From NCBI GenBank assembly GCA_946221495.1, contig CAMIFA010000039.1, forward strand, positions 1 to 32,989: 32,989 nt of DNA. Direction: 5' to 3'. The DNA comes from an uncultured cyanobacterium (GTDB lineage Bacteria; Cyanobacteriota; Cyanobacteriia; Cyanobacteriales; Chroococcidiopsidaceae). The notes under the pieces were generated by a model. The model saw nothing but the letters and a program-made list of their open reading frames with translations, had not been told where the DNA came from and did not search any database. The position numbers and the translations under genes were made by a program. Position 1 is the first letter of the stretch; each line of letters starts with the position of its first letter. Below, piece after piece: positions 7,135-14,512 of the stretch.

Positions 7135-7920
7135 ATGAGCGAATTAGAGCAATACTACAGAGTGCTGGGGTTAGAGCCGGGAGCCTCACTTACAGAAGTG
7201 AACCAAGCTTATAAAGACTTAGCTTTTATTTGGCATCCGGATCGCGTTCCTAAAGATAATCAAAGGCTACTACAAAAGGCTCAGGAAAAACTCAAGGAAA
7301 TTAATCAGGCTCGTGACCAGTTGCGGTCAAGCCAAGCGAGTGCTGACAAAGCAAAGGCTCAATCATCGCGATCGCCCTCAACATCATCCCACTACAAAAA
7401 GCCACCCCAATCGCCCTATCAATCGTCGTCCCAATCTTACTATCAATCCCCGCCGCGATCGCATTATCAATCGTCGTCCCAATCACACTATCAATCCTCA
7501 TCCCAATCACATTATCAATCCCCACCTCAATCGCACTATCAATCAAGACAGCAATATGCTGATTTGAGTGGAGCTAACTTGAGTGGAGCTTCTCTAAAAG
7601 AAAAAGATTTGTCAGGCAGAAATATGAGCAACGCCAATTTGAGCAATGCTGATTTAAGCGATGCTTTTCTGCATAGGGTCAATCTTAAAGGAGCGAATTT
7701 GTACAGAGCAAATTTGTTTAGAGCCAATTTGCTGCAATGTAATTTAAGTCAAGCTAATTTGCAGGAAGCCAATTTAATTGGCGCTGACTTAAGCGGCGCT
7801 GACTTGCGGGGAGCTAATTTACGTGGAGCCAAGGTTGGCTCTAAAGAACGACTCATGGTAAAGCTGACGGGAGCTAACTTGGCTGGTGCAATTATGCCTG
7901 ATGGTACAATTCACAGTTAA
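7135..7920 (+). CDS. J-domain protein with pentapeptide-repeat C-terminus
   Basis: 261 residues in three parts. Residues ~5-65 are a J-domain with the HPD triad at 34-36 (FIWHPDRVP), the loop that stimulates Hsp70/DnaK ATPase. Residues ~90-137 are a low-complexity Ser/Gln/Tyr/His/Pro linker of eight-residue repeats (SSSQSHYQ). Residues ~142-255 are A(D/N)Lxx pentapeptide repeats that form a right-handed quadrilateral beta-helix (LSNADLSDAF, NLKGANLYRANLFRANL), interrupted once near 230. There is no zinc-finger or DnaJ C-domain, so it is not a general chaperone; it probably recruits DnaK to a partner bound by the beta-helix. ATG 7135 is preferred over GTG 7132 because it sits 8 bases after AGGG. 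It appears monocistronic. Confidence 0.9.
   Translation: MSELEQYYRVLGLEPGASLTEVNQAYKDLAFIWHPDRVPKDNQRLLQKAQEKLKEINQARDQLRSSQASADKAKAQSSRSPSTSSHYKKPPQSPYQSSSQSYYQSPPRSHYQSSSQSHYQSSSQSHYQSPPQSHYQSRQQYADLSGANLSGASLKEKDLSGRNMSNANLSNADLSDAFLHRVNLKGANLYRANLFRANLLQCNLSQANLQEANLIGADLSGADLRGANLRGAKVGSKERLMVKLTGANLAGAIMPDGTIHS
7402..7545 (+). repeat. In-frame 24-base tandem repeat in the J-domain gene
   Basis: About five to six degenerate copies of a 24-base unit (CAATCGTCGTCCCAATCACA type) encode the (S/P)(S/P)xQSxYQ octapeptides. The length is a multiple of three, so copy-number changes keep the frame and alter only linker length. Confidence 0.85.
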
Positions 7921-8142
7921 AAAAGCTATAGAGTTATTATTCATTAGTTGAAAACTCAGGCACTTCAATAGCTGTCAAATTGTAGGTGTTGTGTATAAAT
8001 CCTATTATCAGCTTTAACCAAGGGTATAAAGCCTCAGCAAAAATTAGCAAAAAATTAAACTAGGAAAGTATAGAATTATCTTTCCTAAGCTGACCTTTTT
8101 TAAGCTAACTACTGCTCGTTATGCTACCCAAATATTTAGATA

Positions 8143-8373
8143 TTAGGTCGCACTAAGTGTAATATCGCTCATTCCCCAAGCTTCAAAAAATGCTCGAAAC
8201 AGATCCTTACCAGCTGAAGTTAAATCTCCATCAGGGTCAATAATTCCTCCTTGGATTAACTTGCCACCCTCTGTGCGAAAGCATAATCTCAATTCATTAC
8301 TCTCCTCTTTTTCGATAACTAATCTACCCCTAGCTAAGATTTGACCAGCACGACTTGATATAGTGCAGCGCAT
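8143..8373 (-). CDS. Small conserved-type protein, unknown function
   Basis: 76 residues, soluble, with no membrane segment or signal peptide. It begins MRCTISSRAGQILARGRLVI and ends with GKDLFRAFFEAWGMSDITLSAT; the central part alternates charged and hydrophobic residues as in a small beta-rich domain followed by an amphipathic helix. ATG 8373 has GGAGA about 14 bases upstream and AGGA directly before it. I do not recognise a named family, though the codon pattern and clean stop support a real gene. It is divergent from the decayed DUF72 gene that starts 88 bp away. Confidence 0.65.
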   Translation of the reverse strand: MRCTISSRAGQILARGRLVIEKEESNELRLCFRTEGGKLIQGGIIDPDGDLTSAGKDLFRAFFEAWGMSDITLSAT

Positions 8374-8460
8374 TGTCCTGTGTGTCTCCTATTAGTAAAT
8401 CTTTGACAGATAAATTTAACTCTGTTGATATTATGGGGTTCATTGGTTCAAGTCTGACTT

Positions 8461-9285
8461 ATGAACTTGCGTCTTGGTTGCGCTGTTTGGTCGTATAAAG
8501 TTTGGGTTGGTGACTTCTACCCGCTAGGAAGTCGTACTACTGAGTTTCTGCGTCTTTATAGCCAGCGTCTTACTACTGTTGAGGGTAATACTACTTTCTA
8601 CGCTATCCCAGACCAAAATACCCTAGCGCGATCGCTAGCAGAAACGCCTCCTGGTGCATGAATTTTGCTTGAAGTTGCCACGAGATTTAACTCATTAAGG
8701 TTTGCTACAGCCTTCTATCCCTGGTGTATTGAGTTTCTGAGGACAGATGCTTAGTTTAGGCGATCGCTTGGGATTAATTTTTGCTCAACTACCACCTAGT
8801 TATAGTCTTGCTTTATTAGATGACCTCACAAGTTTTCTAGAAGCTTGCTTAGATAGTAAAGCATCATTGGCTTTAGAAGTGCGTCATCCCAACTGGTTTC
8901 AAGAACCTCATGCTAGTCAACTGATTGCTCTTTTAGAACAGCTAGGAGTAGGTCGCGTTTTATTAGATACTCGTCCAATCTACACTGGCGCAGATGATCC
9001 TCAGTTACAATCTGAGCGACGTAAGCCTAAGTTACCACTGCAATTAAGTGTTACTGCTCCTTTTAGTTTAATTCTCTTTATTAGTCATCCAAATTCAGAT
9101 TTTAATTTCAGTTTTTAAAAGACTGGGTTACTACTATTGAGCAATGGCTGCATCAGGGTAAGAAGATTTATTTTTTCGTTCACTGTCCAATTGAAGCGCA
9201 ATCGCCTGATACGGCTCGTTATTTTCAACAAATGCTACAGCAGCGTGTTTCTGTGCCACCTCTTCCTTGGGATAGTATTGATTAG
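8461..9285 (+). pseudogene. DUF72 (YecE-like TIM-barrel) pseudogene
   Basis: Three pieces of one DUF72 protein can be joined. Residues 1-65 (LRLGCAVWSYKVWVGDFYP) run in frame 1 to about 8655. The reading then shifts: FCLKLPRDLTH at 8663-8695 and the LGDRLGLIFAQLPPSYS segment share frame 2, but frame 2 carries stops at 8696-8698 (TAA) and 8738-8740 (TGA). At about 9108-9112 it shifts back to frame 1, where KDWVTTIEQWLHQGKK and KIYFFVHCPIE continue to the stop at 9283-9285. Two frameshifts plus two stops make sequencing error unlikely. An intact DUF72 protein is a TIM barrel of unclear function. Confidence 0.9.
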
Positions 9286-9792
9286 TCTCCTACTCAACTT
9301 AGTTTGTTCTAAAAGATTACTTGAAACGCCATCAAGACATAGTTTTATTTACTTTAATGCTGTCAAATGAAGACCGATCCAAGTGTCTAACCTTAGCTAT
9401 AACTAAACTAGCTAAATTCAGTCGTTCGGAAGATGAAGTTAAGTGAATATATTTCTAGCATTTATATATGCAACGTCAGTAATTAATTCAACATTACAAA
9501 CACTATTCATTAAGTAAACAGCTTTTATCTAGGATGGTAGGAAGCTCTAAGGAGTGCAGAAATGCTTAAGCTTATTCTCTATGTCCAAAGGATGAAAATA
9601 TTATACATTTTAATAAAAGCTAAGAAAAATTATTAAAATCATTCATAACAAAATCAGAGTAACAGCTATGTTAATTAATAGTAGTTGAATGAAATTAATT
9701 TAGTTTGTTGCATATAGTTAGTTGAGCCTAGGAAAATAACCTCATTTAGATAGTTGAATTCAAGATTTAATTTAAACCAGGAGATTTGAAAA
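9286..9792. other. AT-rich intergenic region, no gene seen
   Basis: 507 bases after the DUF72 pseudogene. Only very short open stretches occur, with no recognisable family. The last part holds the leader of the next gene, with a clear AGGAGA 9-14 bases before its ATG. Confidence 0.5.
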
Positions 9793-10776
9793 ATGACTCT
9801 TAGCGATGAAGACAAACGCCACATTATGGAGAAATTGGCTGAGGGTAAGCCAGGATTAGTTAACCAGGAGACACCCAGCCAGTCTTCACAACATGAAAGT
9901 TTTGATACTGAGAATTACCAAAACTTTGATGACTTTGCTCAACGTTCCCCTGGAAATGGAGTGCAATTTAGCAAGGCTCCGCTAAATCCTCTTGACGCAG
10001 CAACACTTAATCGAATTAAAGAGCAAATTACTACTGAACTGCAGGAAGCTAAAGCTACAGGACAATTACGATCTGAAAGAATTAGAGAAATTGTTCAATC
10101 CTCTGTGTCGCAGGTAACGTCTGAATTTAAGGCAGGTTCTAATGACATTCGCGTGATTGTTAAAGATGCTGTTGCCGCAGTCAGCGAAAGTTTGAAAGAA
10201 AGAGGTGGCGAAATTAAAGAAGAAGTTACGGCAACGATTGAAGGTGTGATCGAGGGTATTAGTAGTTTACGCCGCAAATCTATTGCCAGAACTCAAGCAG
10301 AAGTCAAACAGCTACAGAATAAAGTAGACACTCAAGAAGAAGAACTCCAGCAAGAAATTAGCAGGCTGTTGAGTGATGTAGAAGCGGATGTTGAAGATAC
10401 TTCTCCTAAACTTAAAGCATCAATTGAAGCGGCAATTAATACCCTCCGAAATAGTGAAGAAGCAGCGTTATTGCAAAAGCGGTATGCTCAACTTCAAGGT
10501 CAAGCAGCAATTTTAAGAGCTAACTTAGCTGCACGTTATGGCGGACGCTATGAAGAGGTTAGAGAATATTTAGACGAAGCTAAAGCTTGGTATAGTAGAA
10601 ATCACTCTAAGACTGAAGCAGCAGTTGAGCAAGCTGAACAGAAGTTAGAAGAAAGATTACGCGAGACTAAAGAAGTTATAACCAAAGAGGGAGGACAAAA
10701 GTTACGTAAGATTTTGGGTGAGTTACTACAAGCAGCAGCTGAGTTGTTACGAGACAAGAAGCCACCTGCTAAATAA
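9793..10776 (+). CDS. Long alpha-helical, LEA-like / coiled-coil protein
   Basis: 327 hydrophilic residues without signal peptide or membrane segment. After a disordered N-terminus (~1-65, rich in Gln, Ser, Asn and Asp), nearly everything is predicted helix rich in Glu, Lys, Ala and Gln. Runs such as KQLQNKVDTQEEELQQEIS look like coiled coil, and 240-320 has charged amphipathic repeats (TEAAVEQAEQKLEERLRETK). This resembles LEA or apolipoprotein-like stress proteins that protect membranes and proteins in drying or salt stress; a phasin-like role is also possible. AGGAGATTTGAAAA before ATG 9793 is a good ribosome site. It has no evident operon partner. Function is inferred from composition only. 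Confidence 0.75.
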   Translation: MTLSDEDKRHIMEKLAEGKPGLVNQETPSQSSQHESFDTENYQNFDDFAQRSPGNGVQFSKAPLNPLDAATLNRIKEQITTELQEAKATGQLRSERIREIVQSSVSQVTSEFKAGSNDIRVIVKDAVAAVSESLKERGGEIKEEVTATIEGVIEGISSLRRKSIARTQAEVKQLQNKVDTQEEELQQEISRLLSDVEADVEDTSPKLKASIEAAINTLRNSEEAALLQKRYAQLQGQAAILRANLAARYGGRYEEVREYLDEAKAWYSRNHSKTEAAVEQAEQKLEERLRETKEVITKEGGQKLRKILGELLQAAAELLRDKKPPAK

Positions 10777-10854
10777 GTAATTATTAGGTGGGTATTGCCT
10801 AACTAACTGCCTATATAAGTAGTTAGAATTTACGCACCACTAACAGAAGAACGA

Positions 10855-10915
10855 ACCGCCTTCACGTAGTGTAGCGACAGCGTTTAGGACACATAGACGC
10901 GGAGCGGCTTCAAAG
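10855..10915. repeat. Degenerate dispersed cyanobacterial repeat
   Basis: A GC-richer stretch with complementary ends, CGCCTTCACG near 10858 and AGCGGCTTCAAAG near 10912, and TAGCGACAGCGTT in between. It resembles the dispersed repeat copies inside ndhD3 (12966-12993) and the ATPase pseudogene (16561-16594). Boundaries are approximate. Confidence 0.4.
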
Positions 10916-11020
10916 TAGAGTAGTACACAAAGGAATAAGAGTTTGAAAGAGTTTTTGTGTAAGTCCTGAGTAGTGTTTTAAGTCTCAATTTGCTTAAGTC
11001 CTAGAATTGAGTTATACGCA

Positions 11021-11052
11021 AGTGGGTAGCAAGTCTAAAATTGCTACCCGCT
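11021..11052 (-). terminator. Hairpin after the ndhF3-ndhD3-cupA-cupS operon
   Basis: A 12-bp stem with one G-T pair (AGTGGGTAGCAA with TTGCTACCCGCT) and an eight-base loop, 8 bases beyond the cupS stop. There is no U-tract on the minus strand, so it may protect the 3' end or act with other factors and not as a simple intrinsic terminator. Confidence 0.6.
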
Positions 11053-11060
11053 TATGCTTT

Positions 11061-11462
11061 TCATCCCATCAGGATTACTGTATCGATAACGTGAATTACA
11101 CCGTTATCAGCTTCAATATCTGGTGCAACAACAGTAGCATTTTTGACTTCAAAGCCATCAGAGCAGTCAATTTTGATCGGTGAGCCTTCTACAGAAGTAA
11201 CTGAAGTTAGTTTTGCTAAATCAGCTTGCATTAACTTTCCAGAAACAACATGAAAAGTCAGTATTCTTGTTAGTTGCGGAATATTCTGCACTAAAGTTTG
11301 AACTGTTCCTGGTGGCAATTTAGCAAAAGCATCGTCGTTGGGAGCAAAGACAGTAAAAGGACCAGGACTTTTGAGTGTCTCTACTAAACCTGCAACTTGA
11401 ACAGCTGTTACGAGGGTTTGGAAAGAACCCGCGCCAACTGCTATGTCAACAATATCAGCCAT
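11061..11462 (-). CDS. cupS: CupS, fasciclin-domain subunit of NDH-1MS
   Basis: 133 residues forming a single fasciclin (FAS1) domain, with the typical TVFAPNDDAFAKLP near residue 40 and ILTFHVVSGKL near 90, and GVIHVIDTVILMG at the end. No signal peptide is seen, so it works on the cytoplasmic side. In Synechocystis the fourth gene of the ndhF3-ndhD3-cupA operon encodes exactly such a small fasciclin protein, which binds CupA in the low-CO2-inducible NDH-1MS complex. Its position 50 bp after cupA gives the assignment. It is transcribed last in the operon and is followed by a hairpin. Confidence 0.93.
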   Translation of the reverse strand: MADIVDIAVGAGSFQTLVTAVQVAGLVETLKSPGPFTVFAPNDDAFAKLPPGTVQTLVQNIPQLTRILTFHVVSGKLMQADLAKLTSVTSVEGSPIKIDCSDGFEVKNATVVAPDIEADNGVIHVIDTVILMG

Positions 11463-11512
11463 GTATTTTACTTAAATTTCGGAAAACATACTTTGTTTAA
11501 GGGTTATCCAAG

Positions 11513-12829
11513 TTACCTGTAATTTGGTGACTGAATATTCCGGAGGCGAGCCGCATCACGAATCCCGTATTCGGGGCGAGAGAAGCGGTCTATCTGGCTT
11601 TCAAAGAAAGCTCGGTTCGCTTGCAAATGCTTAGGGTTAGGGTCATCTAAGGGGTAGAGGAGCGCCGTCCGCAGCGCTTGAATTACTGCGGATGTGACGC
11701 AGTACATCGAGCGTTGGAAAGTAATTCCTAGCTGGATTAGCATATCGTCTTCACCCCGACAGTGTTGATGATAGTAATCTAATAGATAGGGGGGTAGGAA
11801 GTGCAGCATATCCTGCATTAGCAGTGTGGGCGGAATACCAGCTGTACCTACTGGGAATACATCGGCATAAAGAATACCGTAGTGAAAGTCTTTTTGATCG
11901 TCAGGGATTTGTTTAGCTTGGGCATTGTAAGACTTCGTACCCCGAAACGGCGACGTGCGATAGAAAACAGCTTCTACATAAGGTAATGCTGCTTCGTAGA
12001 GCCACATGAAGCCCTTTGATTTGGGGATAATTTCGTAGCATTCGCCCCTGATGTAGACGTGGTGATAGATCGGGCGACCAGCGATCGCAAAGATGCCATT
12101 AACTAGGAAATTCATCGCATCTGGAACGCCTTTGAATCCTCCTTCATCATAGATGTCAGACATCTCAAAGAATACCGGAGCCATGATTTCCCAGAACAGA
12201 CCGAGATTACTGTAGTAAGACATCTGGCGGCACTGTTCCAAGAACAAATCAGGGAAAGCCTTATATAGCCCCATCATCACCGGATTGTACTTGAAGTAAG
12301 CCTTAATTGCTCTATCGGCATTAGCTTTGTATTCCTCTGAGTCGAGGTAAGGGTCAAATTGCCCCCAGCCCATATCTTTGCCATGCCAGAGCATTGCCCG
12401 CATACATTCTTCCGCAAACTCCATATTTACACGATCGTGCAACCAGTGGTGCAACAACCTGGGCATTTTGGAGGTTTCCCCGTTCTCCATAAATTCCAGC
12501 AGTTCTGGGTGGGCAGTAGCTTCCCCGCGCCAAATCCGCAGATCAGCATCGTCGCCAGCATAGTGATTATGCAGTTCTAGATACTCTTTGGGAATGAAGT
12601 ATTTAAAGAAAGGAAACGGATCTAAAAAGACGCGCTCGGCAATATAGAGTAGGTCACGCCAGTAAAAATCCATCGGCACAGCATAAGCTTTGTAGATGCC
12701 AATGATTTGCATGAGATTTTCTGGCGTATCGGGTAGCATTGCCCCGCCTGCTTCCAAACGGTGGATGACATCAGCAAATTCATGTTTGGAAGGAGGTAGT
12801 TTAGCTTTAGTTTCAGTTGCAATAGTCAT
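11513..12829 (-). CDS. cupA: CupA (ChpY), CO2 hydration protein of NDH-1MS
   Basis: 438 residues, a typical length for the CO2 hydration protein family. It joins NdhF3/NdhD3 on the stromal side of the thylakoid NDH-1 complex and converts CO2 to bicarbonate using redox energy, with high affinity and low-CO2 induction. Seen in the sequence are conserved aromatic and histidine clusters such as LHNHYAGDDADLRIWRGEA (~90), RLLHHWLHDRVNMEFAEECM (~125) and HFLPPYLLDYYHQHC (~345). No helix is long enough for a clear membrane anchor. The paralogue CupB is constitutive and pairs with ndhF4/ndhD4; the neighbours ndhD3 and cupS decide for CupA. ATG 12829 lies 67 bp after ndhD3. Confidence 0.95.
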   Translation of the reverse strand: MTIATETKAKLPPSKHEFADVIHRLEAGGAMLPDTPENLMQIIGIYKAYAVPMDFYWRDLLYIAERVFLDPFPFFKYFIPKEYLELHNHYAGDDADLRIWRGEATAHPELLEFMENGETSKMPRLLHHWLHDRVNMEFAEECMRAMLWHGKDMGWGQFDPYLDSEEYKANADRAIKAYFKYNPVMMGLYKAFPDLFLEQCRQMSYYSNLGLFWEIMAPVFFEMSDIYDEGGFKGVPDAMNFLVNGIFAIAGRPIYHHVYIRGECYEIIPKSKGFMWLYEAALPYVEAVFYRTSPFRGTKSYNAQAKQIPDDQKDFHYGILYADVFPVGTAGIPPTLLMQDMLHFLPPYLLDYYHQHCRGEDDMLIQLGITFQRSMYCVTSAVIQALRTALLYPLDDPNPKHLQANRAFFESQIDRFSRPEYGIRDAARLRNIQSPNYR

Positions 12830-12896
12830 AATTTCTAGGGAAGCAACAATTTAAAAAGGATGAGCGCCCAATTAAGAACTGTGGGTTTTAGCTGGT

Positions 12897-14465
12897 TTAC
12901 TTCACGGCGGCAAAAATTGATGGAGATTTCGCCACCGGATTGCCGTCAAAAATTGTGTTGGAGGAGCGATCGCGAAGCGTCTCTGCAAGAGAATTGCTAT
13001 TAACTTGTACAGCCGCAACCATTGCATTGGTAGTAGTCTCACTCCAACGCACTAACCAAGTAGGTTGAATTCCCAGAAAGAAAATAGTAGCTGCTAAAAC
13101 TAAAGCTGGGACTTGCTCGCCAAATGTAACTTGGGGATAGTAGGCTGTATTGTTGTCTAGCTTGCCAAAACAAGTACGGTTGAGCAGAATCACAAAATAT
13201 ACTGCTGTTAGACCAGTACAAACAACGCAAATAAGTGTTGGTATCGGAAAAGTGGCATAGGAACCTTGCAGCACTAAAATTTCCGCAACAAAGCCTGCCA
13301 TTCCAGGGATACCAGCACTAGCCATGCCTCCCAGAACTAGGAGAGCGCTGGTGAGCGGCAAACCTCGAACGGGACTCATTAAACCATTGAGAATATCTAA
13401 TTCGCGTGTACCAACTTTCGTTTCGATCACACCTACTAGATGAAAGAGAATTGCCAATATCAGACCATGAGCGACCATCTGGGCGACTGTTCCCACAAGA
13501 CTAAGCTGGGTAGCAGCAGCAGCTCCTAAGAGGACATAGCCCATGTGTCCAATTGAACTATAAGCAACCATGCGTTTAATGTCTTTTTGGGCGATCGCTG
13601 TTAATGCACCATATACAGCACTAACTGCCCCCAGAATTGCCAAACCTGGAGCTACAAGCGCCCATGTTTCCGGGAACAGCCCCAAACCAAACCGCACTAA
13701 GCCATAAGTTCCTAACTTTGCCATTACCCCACCTAAAAGAATTGCTACAGGTGGTGAAGCTTCAACATAGGCATCGGGCAACCAAGTATGCAAAGGAACT
13801 AAGGGAATTTTGATGCCGAAACCTAGCAAGAGCATTGTCAGCAAAATTAACTGCGTTGTTAAGGGTAATCCGGCGGTGACTATTGACTCGTAATCAAACG
13901 TCGAGGAACCACTAAGCCAGGTTAAGCCCAAAAATGCTGCCAGAATTAAGATTCCTGAAACTGCTGTATAAATGAGAAACTTCATTGCTGCGTAGCCACG
14001 CCGGATTGTTCCCCCCCAGATGGCAATTAACAAATAGAAAGGAATCAGTTCCAGCTCATAGAACAGCACAAACAGCAGCAAGTTTTGAGCTAAGAAACCA
14101 CCGATAACGCCAGCATTTACCAGCAATATTAAAGAATAGTAAAGTCGGGGACGCTCCACAGACTCATTAGTGCTGAAAATAGCAATCCAAGTTAGGAGGG
14201 CAGTTAAAGCTATTAAAGGTAAAGACAGACCATCAACACCGAGACTGTAGTTTAAGCCAAGAGTCTCAATCCAAGGGACAATTTCCGCAAATTGCATCCC
14301 GGCATTGCTGATATCAAACTGACTCAACAGCACAACTGTCCAAACAATCAAGCTGCTAGCAATAACTAAGGCTACTATCCGCGCCCGACTAGCAGATATT
14401 GAACCAGGCCATAATCCGATAAGAGCAGCACCTAAAATAGGCACCCAGATCAACGCACTGAGCAT
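12897..14465 (-). CDS. ndhD3: NdhD3, proton-pumping subunit of NDH-1MS
   Basis: 522 residues with about 14 hydrophobic helices, an antiporter-like (Mrp/NuoM) subunit of the low-CO2 NDH-1 complex. Signatures are LFYELELIPFYLLIAIWGG (conserved Glu in helix 5), KIPLVPLHTWLPDAYVEASP (helix 7/8, Lys and His) and KRMVAYSSIGHMGYVLLG. It passes protons while NADPH or ferredoxin electrons drive CO2 hydration by CupA. It starts at ATG 14465, 47 bp after ndhF3. The last ~35 residues are polar and partly encoded by a dispersed repeat (12966-12993), so the C-terminus is probably unlike that of relatives. Confidence 0.95.
   Translation of the reverse strand: MLSALIWVPILGAALIGLWPGSISASRARIVALVIASSLIVWTVVLLSQFDISNAGMQFAEIVPWIETLGLNYSLGVDGLSLPLIALTALLTWIAIFSTNESVERPRLYYSLILLVNAGVIGGFLAQNLLLFVLFYELELIPFYLLIAIWGGTIRRGYAAMKFLIYTAVSGILILAAFLGLTWLSGSSTFDYESIVTAGLPLTTQLILLTMLLLGFGIKIPLVPLHTWLPDAYVEASPPVAILLGGVMAKLGTYGLVRFGLGLFPETWALVAPGLAILGAVSAVYGALTAIAQKDIKRMVAYSSIGHMGYVLLGAAAATQLSLVGTVAQMVAHGLILAILFHLVGVIETKVGTRELDILNGLMSPVRGLPLTSALLVLGGMASAGIPGMAGFVAEILVLQGSYATFPIPTLICVVCTGLTAVYFVILLNRTCFGKLDNNTAYYPQVTFGEQVPALVLAATIFFLGIQPTWLVRWSETTTNAMVAAVQVNSNSLAETLRDRSSNTIFDGNPVAKSPSIFAAVK
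12966..12993. repeat. HIP1-containing dispersed repeat inside the ndhD3 3' end
   Basis: GCGATCGCGAAGCGTCTCTG and the bases that follow form a sequence seen in many cyanobacterial intergenic regions. Here it is read in frame and supplies about nine residues (LAETLRDRS) of the NdhD3 tail. Confidence 0.6.
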
Positions 14466-14512
14466 AAATAGTTCTTAGCGAAGGTTTAAATTCAGGATTT
14501 ACAGACAAAGCT

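Noticed and set aside
7402..7545. CRISPR-like array
   Set aside because: The 24-base repeats are contiguous, in frame and encode the protein linker; there are no spacers.
8440..8460. GGTTCAAGTCT, similar to a tRNA T-loop
   Set aside because: No acceptor, D or anticodon stem can be paired with it.
9137..9370. 77-residue frame after the DUF72 fragments
   Set aside because: It is the wrong frame over the DUF72 C-terminus (FFVHCPIE is in another frame).
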